NCBI GenBank assembly: GCA_006937955.1
Contig: SSNP01000045.1
Coordinates: 810,833 to 874,832, forward strand
Length of the DNA: 64,000 bases
Direction of reading: 5' to 3'
Source: Pachypanchax playfairii
Lineage: Eukaryota; Chordata; Actinopteri; Cyprinodontiformes; Aplocheilidae
The notes under the pieces were generated by a model. It saw only the letters and a program-made list of their open reading frames with translations, had not been told where the DNA came from and made no database searches. Position numbers and translations under genes: made by a program. Positions 36,709 through 48,182 of this stretch are shown here, piece after piece (the stretch's first letter is position 1; the number at the start of each line of letters is the position of its first letter).

Positions 36709-36880
36709 CTGTCCCATCATCGTCTCTTTGTACTGCTTCTTCTGCGTGACCTTAATGGGAGGCAACTTAGTGACCGCAGACACCAGGAAGTTCATCAGGA
36801 TGTCCTCACAGTTGGCCAACTGGTCCACCATGTTCTTTAGGCTGGTTGGTAAGTAGTGGGTGTACAGGTAGTGATAATAC
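36709..36880 (-). CDS. ext1: EXT1 exon 10
   Basis: Contributes 1 nt completing an arginine codon, then 57 codons: YYHYLYTHYLP, MVDQLANCEDILMNF, TKLPPIKVTQKKQYK and TMMGQ. CED is the GT64 motif carrying the aspartate shown to be catalytic in EXTL2. The acceptor is ctgtccag and the donor gtgaga. Confidence 0.98.
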
Positions 36881-38155
36881 CTGGACAGACAGACGTTTAA
36901 CTCAGTGTCAGGTTAAAGATGACTCGAGGAAAAATAAAACCATCAGAAGGTTCTGAACCATGACGGCGCGACTGAACCAGAGCGAGAACCATACGGTGGT
37001 TCTGCTCCAGACATGATCGTTCCCTTTAAATCTCTACAAGTACAAAATAAATTGAGTTTTAAAACATTTTGGAATAAATTCATTTAATAAAATGTTACTG
37101 ATTTGGACTCAAATCCAACTGAACATCTGGATTTAATTGGAAAAATATTCAGAATTCTCACGGTTCTCGACTCTGGAGCTTTGTAATAATGGAACCTTCT
37201 CATTCAGTCAAAACAAAAATCTGATTTCTTTAGTTTAACGTGGATTTTGAGCTTCTGAACGTGTTAAAGAAATGTTTTGATTATTTTATCCAGTAAACTT
37301 GAACCTGCATCATGAAGTTTGAGTCTTGAATCAAGTCACATTAAAGTCTGACTCGTAGAAACGATGCACGTGGATCAGCAGCAGCAGCCAGAGAGACGTA
37401 CCTGTGAAACATGGCGGCGCCGGTTAGAACCATGGAGTAGTCGTTGGTCCATTTGGACGTGTAGCCCCAGCGCTCCTTGTTGCTGTCCCAGAAGTGGCTG
37501 CGGGCCGGATAGCCCACGATCCGCTCCGGAAAACTCTGCCAGACGGTGAACGCAAAGTCCACCTGGACACAGACGCAGGTGTCACACACTGACATTGACC
37601 CGTATGACGGTCGATACAAACAACCAGGTTTTCTAAACGCTACTAAACTATTAAAACCTCCTGATATTAAAGTTTCTTCTGTCTGTGCAAAAGTCTTCAT
37701 GTTTCTATATTTTCTTTATAATCTGCATTAAAACTTAAACAAACATCCACAAAATATAAAGAAATCAGGTGGTTTAAAACTTTAGCATGAGACTTTATGT
37801 AAATGTGCCACAGAGACTTTTTAAAAAATTTTCCTGCCCAAACAGAAAAACTTTGATCTTCCTGAAAATCTAAAAAATATTCAAGATAAAAAGTTTGTGT
37901 TAGATGAAGAGAGTTTCAGAGTTGGACCGTCTTCAGGTTGGACGTTTCTCTCTCTGCCATCTCGATACACACAAACTCTTTTATCAGCTCTAATTCTGCG
38001 TTTTTCAAAGCAGCAGCTGGTTTCCCAGGATGCAGCGCCAGAATGTGTCCGGGCCAAAATAAATAAATAATAACAGGAACAGAACGTGCTGAGAACAGCT
38101 CGTGTTCCTCGTTCAGAGACGCTCAGATCACACAGACAGGAGACAGCTGGTTTAC
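36881..38155 (-). other. ext1: EXT1 introns 9 and 8
   Basis: Introns at 36881-37401 and 37563-38155, on either side of exon 9. Both are AT-rich and of modest length. No repeat or other gene is recognised. The 119-codon minus frame spanning 37341-37700 is real only over exon 9. Confidence 0.85.
37402..37562 (-). CDS. ext1: EXT1 exon 9
   Basis: Starts in phase 0 with VDFAFTVWQSFPERIVG, followed by SHFWDSNKERWGYTSKW and NDYSMVLTGAAMFH. Ends with two bases of the next codon. This is the central GT64 fold. The acceptor is gtgtccag and the donor gtacgt. Confidence 0.98.
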
Positions 38156-38245
38156 CTCGGTGGTGGACAGCACCGTGTCTTCATCCAGGCTGAGGACGGC
38201 GTCTGTCACGATGTTCTCGTACGGCAGGAAGCGGCTGCTCATGAC
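38156..38245 (-). CDS. ext1: EXT1 exon 8
   Basis: Encodes exactly 30 codons: VMSSRFLPYENIVTDAVLSL, then DEDTVLSTTE. DED is the Mn2+/UDP-binding DxD-type motif of GT64 enzymes. The acceptor is cctccgcag and the donor gtaaac. Confidence 0.98.
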
Positions 38246-39051
38246 CTGCGGAGGTGAAACTCGTGTTACTGCTCTGAACTCTTCCAGGAGGAGAAACAAA
38301 CAGCAGCAGCTGTAATGTTTCTATGGCAACGCTTATTTACATCTTTTTATTTTGACCAAATCAATAAATGAAGCTCCTCCTCTTCCTCAGTGATGAGGCA
38401 TGTTTCCATTACTGCTGCAGGAATTCTGCTCGTTTTAAACCAATAAAAACGCATCAACGCTGTCGTGCTTCTTCTACCCTGAAACCAGGACGTGGAGTTT
38501 AACAGACGAGGTTCCAGTTTTAACTGGAATCAGAGCGTGATGTCACGGCGGTTCGGAGGAGGATCAACATGTTCAGGATGTTTAGATGGAAAAGTCTTTG
38601 GTCTGTTGATGTGATGGAGAAATAAACCGGATGGAACTCGAACAACCTCCCACGCACGCACAGCTGATACATGTAAACACACAAACAGCCTGTGAAGCTG
38701 ATTATTTAGTTATTCAGCAGGTCGGGCCTCTTAAATAAAAATGTTTTCTGCAGCTGCAGTTTCATCCTGCAGAGTTCAGCCTTGACACCTGCGATCCTCC
38801 GCCCGCCGCGCTCAGAGGTGACCTGACGCTCAGCAGGTCTTAATCACTCCAACGGCTCCGAGCAGCAACAAACAAAACACAAACGAGAACCAGGTCTGTT
38901 CTGTCACACAGCGGGAAGCCAGTTCTCCTCTGCAGAACCGCAGCCGAGTGCCAGTTTATTATCAACCGCTGAGGCGTCAGAAATCACACGAAACATGGAG
39001 TCAGCTCAGATTCCTGCTTCTAACGGGCTCCGGTTCCTCCAACAAACGGCT

Positions 39052-39079
39052 CAAACAAACAAACAAACAAACAAACAAA
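39052..39079 (+). repeat. (CAAA)n microsatellite
   Basis: Seven caaa units in a row in EXT1 intron 7. Confidence 0.9.
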
Positions 39080-41635
39080 GATCTTTGACTGGACGGGACT
39101 CGCTGGAACCAGGAAACCTCTGGACTTGTTCTTGACTTTAGCGATAATCAGGGTTCCACTTCTCCGTTCTATGAAGCAGCAGGAAGATTTAAAACGTCTT
39201 GCAGCAGCAGCTGTGTGAAGAATCAGACACGGATTGTTTTTGATTTTATTCTGTGATGTTTCATTGGAAGATGTTTGACTTCAACGTGTACGGTGACAGA
39301 ATACACATCCTTCAAGAAACTCCTCAGATAAGAATCCTCCTCCAGATGTTTTAAACCAATGAAATCCATTAAAAAAAGTTGTTTTTTTTCCACAAAGTCA
39401 CATGATCAAAATGATTCAGCGTGACTTCGTGTCTCGACACGTTTCTGATCGATTTCTTTACTGAAAACTGGAGCTGCACGTTTGACCAAAGACAAAAAGT
39501 CCTGCAACAATCTGTTAAAAAACAGATGAGCAGCAGTTCGTCTTTTACTGGCTAAAACTGTCAGAAAGTAAATTGTTGCTCCATCTGGAGCAAAAATCGA
39601 AGTAAAAATATTGATTTTACATCAACGTTTTTGTACTTTATTACACAGTCGAGTCCCTCAGCAGGGTTTATCTGACCTGCTGCTCCGGTCAACAGACGCC
39701 AACTTCTTATCTCTCCCAAAACACTCCACAGGCTTGGAGTGACGTGCTGCAGCAGAGGTGTGTGCACGTGTCTGCGTGCGCGTGTCAGCTGTTTAAAGGC
39801 AGACACTTTAACAGAAAGATGAAAAGCTTTTCCCTCTCTTAACTTTCATTTTCATCACTGCTGCAGGAGTAAAACTCAGTTCCATCAGAACTTTACAGAG
39901 AAAATACCAACGAAGAAGAGAAGCAGCAGACAGGCGAGACGAAAAAGGAAAGTGACAGCGAGACAAACAGAGAAGACGGAGACAAAGGCAGGATGAGAGG
40001 CTGATGTCTGCAGCCCCCAGATGATTTGTAATGTTAGAAGTGAGACGTTTTAGCCTGCGGCTTCCTGCTGCTCTCCAGGAATGTGAAGCTCTTACAGCAG
40101 GAATCCGCCTGCAGCGCTTCATCTCTTCCTCCCTTTGTAAAGGACAGAGGCAGATGAGGAACAGCGGGTCGGCGTGAACCACAACAAACACTGCTGGGAG
40201 TTCACACATGAAACACAAACAAGCTGCAAGTGTTTCATAAAATACCTGATGCATCACCGTTTCAATCGTTTCACTAATTTCAGATGATGAATAAATAAAA
40301 CAAGATTATTTTTATTCTTTAACACACAGAAACAGGTTTTAATTAAAGAATCCCTCGAAAATAAGGAAGGAAAAGTCTCCAGATCAAGTTGTTTTACTGT
40401 AAGGTCGAGGGTTTGATTCCCTGTTCAGGCCTCCTGTTTGATTTGAGTTTAAAGAGATGAAAACGATGTTTCTGGTCACGGATGTGCAAATTAAATGTTT
40501 CTTTAAAGACTGAAGTCCTTCACTGTTTTCTTTGTTTTATCGTCAGAATGTAAAATGATTTAGAAGCTGCTGGTGAAACATCTCGGTCATTATCTGTTTC
40601 ATTCATTTATCTTTCATCTAAAACGGATTTATTCCCCAAAGGTTTCCCAAACACGAGCTGGTCAGAGGTCTTTCTGAAGGAATGTTGTTTCTCTCTCATT
40701 TTACTGAAATAACTTCCAAATAAAGGGAAAACTCAGAGACGTCAAAGTGACGCGAGGATGAACGAGTTGATTAAAAAAAGAAACGGACGAACGTGAGACG
40801 GAAAACAGAAAGCGGCAGAAAAAAGGCAAAAACATTCCCTCAGCAGGAAGGAGGAACAGCCTGGCTCGCTGCGGTAAACACAGAAAACACCACAATCACA
40901 ACAAACCACAGGCCGCCTGGCGCACACACACACACACACGATGAGAACACTACACTGCTCTGTTCACACTTCACGAACACACAGAGAGACTCAGGCCTCC
41001 CGTTCTGACTGACAGCCTGGAAGAAACCACCAGGACCCACGAGGAGAGAAAAACCACAAAGCCAACGTAACGCCGGCGGAGTGACACTGATGTGGAAACC
41101 ACTTCCACTGACTGACAGGTGAGGTTAAACTCTTAAAGTGACGAGGGGGAGGGGGGGGAGGGGTCTACAAATACACCGTTACGCTAAAAAATAAACATGA
41201 AATTAAACAATTTACAATTTAAAAACCTGATTTGATTGAAGCTGTAATGAAACGGAGGTCAAAGGTCGAGACTTTCTCACCGTATGAAGGAAATTATTTC
41301 TGTAAAAACAACATGAATCTTACGTGTAAATAATCCTGTTAACTGTTTTCAACGATTCAGTCATTCAACTTTAAATGATTGTTTAAGTTTCCAAACTTCA
41401 CAGCCTGATATTTTTATTTACTTTTATTACATCATCTGCTGGATGAATTCCTTCAAACAGGAAACTCGAGTTTAAATTTGGCAAATGAAGCAGCAGACAG
41501 GAAGTGAAGCGATCGTCCGGTCAGGAACGCTCCACCTACATGACGAGGTCTGACGGCTGGTCCAGAAGTCTGAACCAGATCCAACATGAAATGTGGTACG
41601 AGTTAAATACCGTGTGTAAACAACCTGCAGTGGCG

Positions 41636-41649
41636 CCACTAGGGGGCGG
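41636..41649 (+). promoter_or_regulatory. Candidate CTCF site beside a G-rich tract
   Basis: CCACTAGGGGGCGG matches the CTCF core consensus at all 14 positions. It runs into gggcggggcgggggggagggg, which could form a G-quadruplex on the + strand. It lies 130 bp from EXT1 exon 7. Confidence 0.55.
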
Positions 41650-41778
41650 GGCGGGGCGGGGGGGAGGGGCTCAGACCATCCCCTTTAATTTTCTGCTACA
41701 GTCACATGATTTTATTCCCAAGCAGTGTAAATATAAATAATTGTGATCACACTTTATTCCTGAGTGGATTTAATTTAC

Positions 41779-41874
41779 CTTATTATCTCCCTCGATGACG
41801 ACGACGGGCACTGAGGTGGCGGGCCAGCGGTGTTTAGCGGGCAGCGGCTTGTCGCAGTTCCACAAGACGATAAT
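41779..41874 (-). CDS. ext1: EXT1 exon 7
   Basis: Encodes 32 codons in phase 0: IIVLWNCDKPLPAKHRWP, ATSVPVVVIEGDNK. It continues the nucleotide-sugar-binding half of GT64. The acceptor is ttatttttcag and the donor gtaaat. The final three residues differ from the human GESK-like end. Confidence 0.98.
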
Positions 41875-42388
41875 CTGAAAAATAAGAAATCAAGTTACTA
41901 TCAGCTGCGTTTGATCTTCTTTAATCATCTAATAATTTTCTCCTCGCAGCAAAACAAGTTCTCACCTTGTTGCTTGAATCAACCCGCTGAACATTTGACA
42001 TTTATGTTCTTTGTGACCAGCAAATGTCGCCTTATTACAAGCTGATTCAATGCCGAAGGACCAAAAAGGGCAACTGAAGTGATAAACCATTTCCAATTAT
42101 CTCAGCACGGTGGCTTTTACGTTTCAGACCAGAAACAATCCAATCATGTCTTTTCTACCGAGGACGAAGCCGAACATAATTTCCAGCTCAGATGACGCCA
42201 ATTTCACACGAAGATGTCGTGTTTTCTACGACTCGGACATCAGGTCAGTAATCTGTGGGTCACGACGAGTTTATTAATATTCTATGAGAAACACACACAC
42301 ACGTGCACACACACATGCACATAATGTTACAGAGTTTTGTTCCTGTATTGGAGAAGAACCATGTGACCCTGGTGTGACTGTCTAACGC

Positions 42389-42503
42389 GGGGTGTCCTGG
42401 TCCAGGACTCGAGGGTCTCTAACCTGCATGTTTTACATGTTTCTGAGTCGTTTAATGACTCGTTCATCAGGTGTGTTGAAGCAGGAAAACATGCAGGTCG
42501 TAC
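42389..42503. mobile_element. Fold-back MITE remnant
   Basis: ggggtgtcctggtccaggactcgag at the left, an acctgcatgtttt arm at 42422-42434, and its exact reverse complement aaaacatgcaggt at 42486-42498, with atcaggtgtgttgaagcagg between. This matches the layout of a very common palindromic fish MITE whose arms start ggggtgtcaaactc. The right outer arm is degraded. Confidence 0.6.
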
Positions 42504-43632
42504 TGAATAAAGTTTCCCAAATTTAGAGTTGAACTTCATCCATCGTCGAGTTTAAATGATACAGAAGTAGAATCCAACTCGGTCTCATCCTCCTGGTAAA
42601 GACAGCAGCATCTCATCCTGTCGAGCTCAGCTGCAACATCTGCCAACATCTGGCCTGCTGTTATGTCCTTGAGCAAGTAAATGAATCCATCCTCGTTCAC
42701 AGAGCTGCGGCTGACGCTGTACTCAGGCGCACCACAAGAATTTCCCTGCAGCGATCAATGAAGCCTCACATTACTCTGACATCAGTGACGCTGCTGCCCC
42801 CCCCCCCCCAGGACTCGGCTCCCTGACTGGACCTGCCAAATAATGCGCTGGGAGGTATTTGGATGCGTTCTGTTCTCCCATGAGACTTCAGCAGCTGTGT
42901 ATTAGTATGTAAAATATGCTGCTGCATAGTTAAAGGATGATGCACAGCTGTTTGATAAACTGGTAAATGATCTCTCCATTCAGAGCGAATCTAGATAAAA
43001 ACTCTGGGTGAAGTTAATGTGGGTGTAAATAAAACAACAGGTACAGTCTGCACACGCATGCAGCCGAGTTCATCCACACGCTGCAGTTTCATTATGAAGA
43101 CAGATGGCGTCTCTGTCAGATCGCCACCCTCTCATGGCGTTGATGGAAGGTTCTGTACAAACAACCGAAGGGGAACGGTGAAGAAACTATCTGTGGCACG
43201 AGGAGGAAGAAACACTTCCATCAAAATGTCTGAGCACAAACTCACATGCAGACGCAGCAGGAGATTCACTGAGTCAGACTGCTCTTCAAAAGCTTTGTGG
43301 AGTCCAATTTAGCCTCCTCCACCCTCCGTATTCTTCCCTTCCATTCATTTATTTATACCCTTCTCTCATCTGCTCATTGCACAGCAGCTCAAACTCTCCG
43401 TCTCTTCACTGCTCTGCAAACCGAGAGGAAGAAAACACTCCGGCTGTGCACCCGGCTCTCCACTCTGCATGCTCTGCCTGAAGGAGGCAAACACAAAAGC
43501 ACCTCCATAAAAACGAGTAGCAGGGTGGAGTTTACTCATTCCACCTGCTGATCTGAGAGAACGTGTTGAAGAACGTGGGACAGGAAGAACTCAGACTTGT
43601 GTTTTATTATGTAGAAGAACAGTAAGATATCG

Positions 43633-43712
43633 TGGATCCTTCGGAGGCTGGAAGGATTCTAACTGAATCACCTGGATCCTTCGGAGGCTGGAAGGATTCT
43701 AACTGAATCACC
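43633..43712 (+). repeat. 40-bp exact tandem duplication
   Basis: The unit from tggatccttcggaggctgga to ctgaatcacc occurs twice head to tail without a mismatch (43633-43672 and 43673-43712), so the event is recent or was a sequencing/assembly artefact. Confidence 0.95.
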
Positions 43713-44823
43713 AAACTGAGAAGGTTCATTTATTAAAGATCTAATCAGGTGATTTATCTAGTCTGAAGACCCGGTCAGGTTTAGAAACATGTTGATGGAC
43801 TGGTTCTAAGGGTCAGGACCGGTTCAGGATTTGGTTAGGGGAGTAGGATGATTCAGATCAGCTGTTACAGTAGAATGTGGTTCAGGTCTGGAGGCTTGGT
43901 TAGTAGAGTGGGATGGTTCTGGTTTGGGCGGGTCGGGGTAAGTTTAAGGAGCGATTGGTTCTTAGTGATACGATGATTTGGGAACTTAAGGAGTCAGGTG
44001 GTTTAAACTGATTCCTGGTTTGGGACCAGAATGTTTAAATGGATCCTGGTGGTTCAGGTGGATCGGATGTGAGAAGGTGAGGTTTGACTTTACAGTTTAA
44101 ATCTTGTAACTAGAGTAAACTGAGCTCATGAGTTTCTAGAGTTATGAAAGATTTGATAAGAATATAAAAGTTATATTCAGTGATTGTTGTTTGTCTTAAG
44201 GTGGACTGGAGATTAAGAGTTGAGTTTAGTGAGTATTTGGTGCAGTGGATTGTTTTTAAAGATTAAGGTAGGTGAATAATCTGAGGGATTATTGTTGGTG
44301 CATCGACATCTGCTCAGTGTCTTGATTTATATTTCTGATTTGAAGCTTCTGCTAATGACACGATAAAACAAACAGTCCAGTCCAGAATGTGACCCACAGC
44401 CAGATGGAACAAAGTTACTCCAATTAACACAAAACAACAGAATTAAAATCATAATTTACATTTAGAGTTCAAACTGTGTCCCTGCAGTAACGCAACATGC
44501 CAACATATACAAACATCTTTAAACTTTGTTCTAGAAACTAAAATAAATCATTTCTCACAAAATTAAACTTTCTTTCTCTTACACAAGCACATACACACAG
44601 AAACCATCAGGGAGTGAATTCCATTTCATTTCCCGGTTTAGTAAGGAGCAAGCAGGAGAATCAATACATGCCATCTCCAGCTGTGCTGCAGGGGTTTGGC
44701 TGCCATGGAGACAGATGTACCACAGCTACAAACTCCTGCTCTAATTCAATCCTCCCGAGTTAATTCACAACAAACACAAACCAAAGAAGAAAATACCAGA
44801 AACTGTGAGTCACATGACTTTAC

Positions 44824-44942
44824 CTGCGCGCAGTACTGAGACTTGGCCACAGCTATTAGCAGCTTGAGTATGGGTTGGGACTGGGACACCAGAGGGGAGA
44901 CGGCGTGGATAACGGCGGTGAACTTTGGGTACGGTTTAATAC
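44824..44942 (-). CDS. ext1: EXT1 exon 6
   Basis: Two bases complete a glycine codon, then 39 codons: IKPYPKFTAVIHAVSPLVSQ, SQPILKLLIAVAKSQYCAQ. KFTAVIHAV marks the start of the GT64 catalytic domain. The acceptor is gtgtttcag and the donor gtaaag. Confidence 0.98.
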
Positions 44943-45734
44943 CTGAAACACAAAACCCGAAAAACAATCATTAATCCTTTAGAATAGAATCTGGAAACGT
45001 TGAAACTCTTGAAATGATCAACAGGATAAAATACAGGTTTAACTGACAGAGAAAAACATTCAGCCCTAAAAAATTCAACAGTGTTAACGCGTCAGGAAAA
45101 ATCTTAATCTCATGATTACTGAATATTTCATTTGCAGCTGTTTCTGCAACCTGATAAACAGACAACCAACTGCTGTCTTTAAATTCAGCCTGACTTCATG
45201 CTGGAAGAGGAAACCGGAGCCGAAAATGAGTTAGAAATAAGATATTGAGCAGGACGGATCATAGAGGACGTCCAACTTTTCCTAATTTAAATCTAATCTA
45301 AGTGGAAGCAGCAAAGCATGGCAGGAGGGAGATAACTTTAGACGCCTCATCTTTCTGCTACAATTCCTAAGAAGACAAATATATGCAGTTTTCAAACTTT
45401 ATAAACTACTGTATATATTTCTGATTTATAAAAAGACTTTTTTCTACTGAGGATGTAAATTTGTAACTCGCACACTTTTCTGAGCAGAAGCTGCAGAGTT
45501 ATTGTCAGGTGGTATATTGTGAATTTTGGATGCTGTTTTCAGCCTCTGGTACATGATGCTCAGTGGCTTTTATCTTCTGTATGAAAACGTCTCACTTTCT
45601 GAGAGTTTGCACCGATCCTTCAGGCTGCTTTCACACGAAAATATACTGTTTTAACTTCTGGTATGTGTTTGAATGCAACATTAAAACATGAAATATTCAG
45701 GTCTGTTATTTTAAACCATCGTTTGGAACCTCAA

Positions 45735-46267
45735 AGACCACGTCTCATGCAAATCTGTTTAAAGATCATATGTTGAGTTATTTTAAAGCGTCTCAGTGTC
45801 TTTAAATTATGATAATGGCGTTTTTGTCCAAAATCACAAAACCTGTGCTGTTTTCTGCAGAACAGCAGTGCCTCATTAGCAAGTCACATCTGTGCTTTTG
45901 GTGGAACTGTTGGCATGGAAGATTCCCCCGCCCCTGCTGAGAGCTTTCTGTTTATGCTATCTGCTATCGCTAGCCTGCCCAGTGCATTTTCTACATCAGA
46001 AACACATTTTTTAGACACATTTCTGCGTCTGCCACTGATTCACAGTGATTTGAATGCAGAAATACTCAGAAATGCAATTTTGAGCCAAATTTTCTTAAGA
46101 TATGTCCTCTAGCATCTCTGTTTATGCTAGCGCTACTGCTAGCTTACAGCTAGCGGAGCAGGAGCTTTTGGCTCGCCCAGCATTTGCTAATGATTCACAG
46201 CATCAGAAAAATGCCACAAGAACATGTTAACAACACAAAAAAACATGATTTTCATCGGCGTGGGTCT
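45735..46267. mobile_element. piggyBac-like MITE, copy 1
   Basis: The right end is gtgggtct followed by TTAA (46268-46271). The left end is degraded (tcaa then agaccacg). The interior shares, in reverse orientation, many blocks with the element at 56672-57119, for example cctcattagcaagtcacatctgtg with ggtggaactgttgg, and ctgtttatgcta. No transposase frame. The TTAA target and agacccac-type ends suggest piggyBac mobilisation. Confidence 0.65.
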
Positions 46268-46789
46268 TTAAACATTGTCTGGGAAAATGTGCAAAACTAC
46301 ATTAGAAAAAAATAAAAACAGAGATTACATTATCTTTGTTTCTAGCCATTCAAAATATTTTTCTATAATTAGATAATTATTTTCTATTATCATCTAATGC
46401 TAATCTGACATAGAATGAAAGGAAATCATTTTCTCATGGTTCTAGAATAAAAGAGAACAGAGAAAATGCTGAACGTAAACAGTGAACAAACCATTTCTTT
46501 TTCTTTTATTTAAAACAGTAAACGTGATCTGGTGTCAGTGAGAACATTTAAAAACACACTGTTCACCACTGTGATAAATAATATGGACAGAAACAATTAA
46601 TTTTACCAGATAAATAAGTGATGAAAATATTTAATATTGATCAGGAAACTGAAACCATGAATAAAAGCAGCTTGTTATTTCACTGACTTTCACTCTCATC
46701 AAAAACTTCAGACTCAGAATATTTTATTTTAAAGAAGAAACAAATTATTTGACTCATTTACCATCAGCAACGAGCCACTTTGTTTCCTA

Positions 46790-47180
46790 AAAGCTCGTCT
46801 GAGTTTAATTGCTTCCCCTTTGATAAACATATAGTCGCTGTAATCTGCGCTCGTCACCGCGTTCATCCATTTTCATTTCCGCAGTAACGCCCTGGTGCTC
46901 AATCAGCTGAATTCTTACGGATTCCGTCTGTGCATGTATGAGTGTGTGCGGCGGCTTGGCAGCCCTGGATGATGATGGAGTGAAGAGGGGGGGATTGAAC
47001 AGGGTCGGGGGGGAAATAGAGGTGCTGCTGAACCGTAGCAGGAGGAATTTGGCCTCAGCGCCGTGGCGGCAGCAATGCTGACTTAAAACCTATGATGGAC
47101 GGGATGGTGTGTCAGCAAGACTAATACAAACATCCGTCACAGGCCCATTCGTCCACTCCACTTGCTGTTAGACAGAGTCA
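46790..47180. promoter_or_regulatory. Candidate conserved non-coding element
   Basis: Unique blocks (gtttaattgcttcccctttg, acataggtcgctg-like sequence, gctcaatcagctgaattctt, caagactaatacaaacatcc) in an otherwise AT-rich intron, immediately upstream of the poly-G gap. Composition-based call only. Confidence 0.35.
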
Positions 47181-47183
47181 TGC

Positions 47184-47234
47184 GGGGGGGGGGGGGGGGG
47201 GGGGGNNNNNNNNNNGGGGGGGGGGGGGGGGGGG
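47184..47234 (+). repeat. Poly-G run interrupted by a 10-N gap
   Basis: 22 G, then 10 N (47206-47215), then 19 G. The same homopolymer on both sides indicates the assembler failed inside it. True length is unknown. It is a strong G-quadruplex former, and reads C on the EXT1 transcript strand. Confidence 0.95.
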
Positions 47235-47654
47235 CGTATATCAGGGTAAAAGCCAATTTTTCTCTCGATCAGACAAACTCACAGCTGAATCCAGATGAAA
47301 ATCTAAAAACTATCAGAGTTCCGGTCGATTAGAAGCTCCTCAGTGCACTTGGCGATGAATTTACTGTTATAGAAACGTGCAAAACGTAATTTAAGCTATT
47401 TAACAGTCGCCTTCATACGAGAAACATTGAGATGAGTTTAGCTGGTCAAAACTTTAAATGTCCAGTATAAAAATAAAAACATCACATATTTGATGTGCTC
47501 GAGTTTAGCAGTCTGACAGTTTCATTGTGGAGTTCAAATGGAGAAAACCTCAGATTAGGGACACCAGATAACTAGATGGATCTGTCAGTTTTAAATATAA
47601 ATATTCAAGTTATTGGTATAAAAATGTTGATGTTTTGGAAAGATTTGAACAAAC

Positions 47655-47960
47655 TGGCCAAGAACAAAACATATGACTAGAAAAAAGAAGCAAGCCAATA
47701 ACACACCCCTGTGGTACACCATAACTTAGCTGAACATGGAGAAGAACTTTCCCTTAGAAATAAATGATCTGCATATTGCATTATTAGTGACAAATTCTGA
47801 GCAATCTGGGATTTACTGATTTACTACAGGCTTGTATATGACAGTCATCTGCAAAGAAATATAGAAGCATGTGAAGAGAAAGTAGAAGGGGGTGAGAAAA
47901 CACCCCTGTGGTGCACCATGACTCAGCAGAGAGACAGAAGACATTTTAGAGAAGTGACAG
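47655..47960 (-). pseudogene. Two LINE reverse-transcriptase relics in tandem
   Basis: On the minus strand, near 47925-47840, the frame reads HGAPQGCFLTPFYFLF, like the RT motif GVPQGSxLGPLLF. A shifted frame just after it reads FADDC, like the catalytic YADD, but the normal spacer is mostly deleted. About 200 bp further on, near 47720-47680, a second copy reads YGVPQGCVIGLLLFS. Both are broken by stops. The clade (L2/jockey-like) is uncertain. They lie in the same orientation as EXT1, in intron 5. Confidence 0.65.
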
Positions 47961-48049
47961 TGACGTAGTTGTTTTGGGTTTTTGTTTAAGTTTTCTATGA
48001 CAGACTCAAATATGGCACTTTCATAATGATGTATATGTTTGTTACTGAC

Positions 48050-48182
48050 CCAGAGTGGCGTAGAAGAAGGGGAAGTCACCCAGGTATCCAGAGTACTGCG
48101 GTAAAGTGAACAGACCTCCAGGGTGACTGTTCCACATCAGACTGCTCCTGGACCCGTGCTCCAGCACCCGGTCCTGGATGAT
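48050..48182 (-). CDS. ext1: EXT1 exon 5
   Basis: Encodes 44 codons plus 1 nt: IIQDRVLEHGSRSSLMWN, SHPGGLFTLPQYSGYLGDF, FFYATLG. It links the GT47 and GT64 domains. The acceptor is gtttgcag and the donor gtcagt. Confidence 0.98.

Larger units (their letters stand above)
38246..41778 (-). other. ext1: EXT1 intron 7
   Basis: A 3.5-kb intron. Contains an (AAAC)n run at 39052-39079, a G-rich run at 41147-41162, and near its 5' end a CTCF motif next to a G-rich tract (41636-41669). A weak tRNA-box-B-like word occurs at about 40408 without box A. The minus-strand frames at 39561-40257 and 40701-41040 have no recognisable domain and are judged non-coding. Confidence 0.75.
41875..44823 (-). other. 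ext1: EXT1 intron 6
   Basis: A 2.9-kb intron. Holds a fold-back MITE remnant (42389-42503), a poly-C run (about 42797-42810), a 40-bp exact tandem duplication (43633-43712) and a G/T-rich stretch of ggttcagg-like words to about 44100. No other gene is visible; the frames at 43019-43551 lack any domain. Confidence 0.75.
44943..48049 (-). other. ext1: EXT1 intron 5
   Basis: A 3.1-kb intron. It holds a TTAA-flanked MITE (45735-46267), a unique CNE-like block (46790-47180), a poly-G/gap structure (47184-47234) and two LINE reverse-transcriptase relics (47655-47960). The remaining sequence is AT-rich and featureless. Confidence 0.8.

Noticed and set aside
39808..40257. A 149-codon minus-strand frame in EXT1 intron 7
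   Set aside because: Cys/Leu-rich with no domain, no homologue recognised and no flanking splice logic; lies inside an intron of an annotated gene.
40400..40430. tRNA box-B-like word ggtttgattccc
   Set aside because: No box A or cloverleaf can be built upstream; at best a SINE relic.
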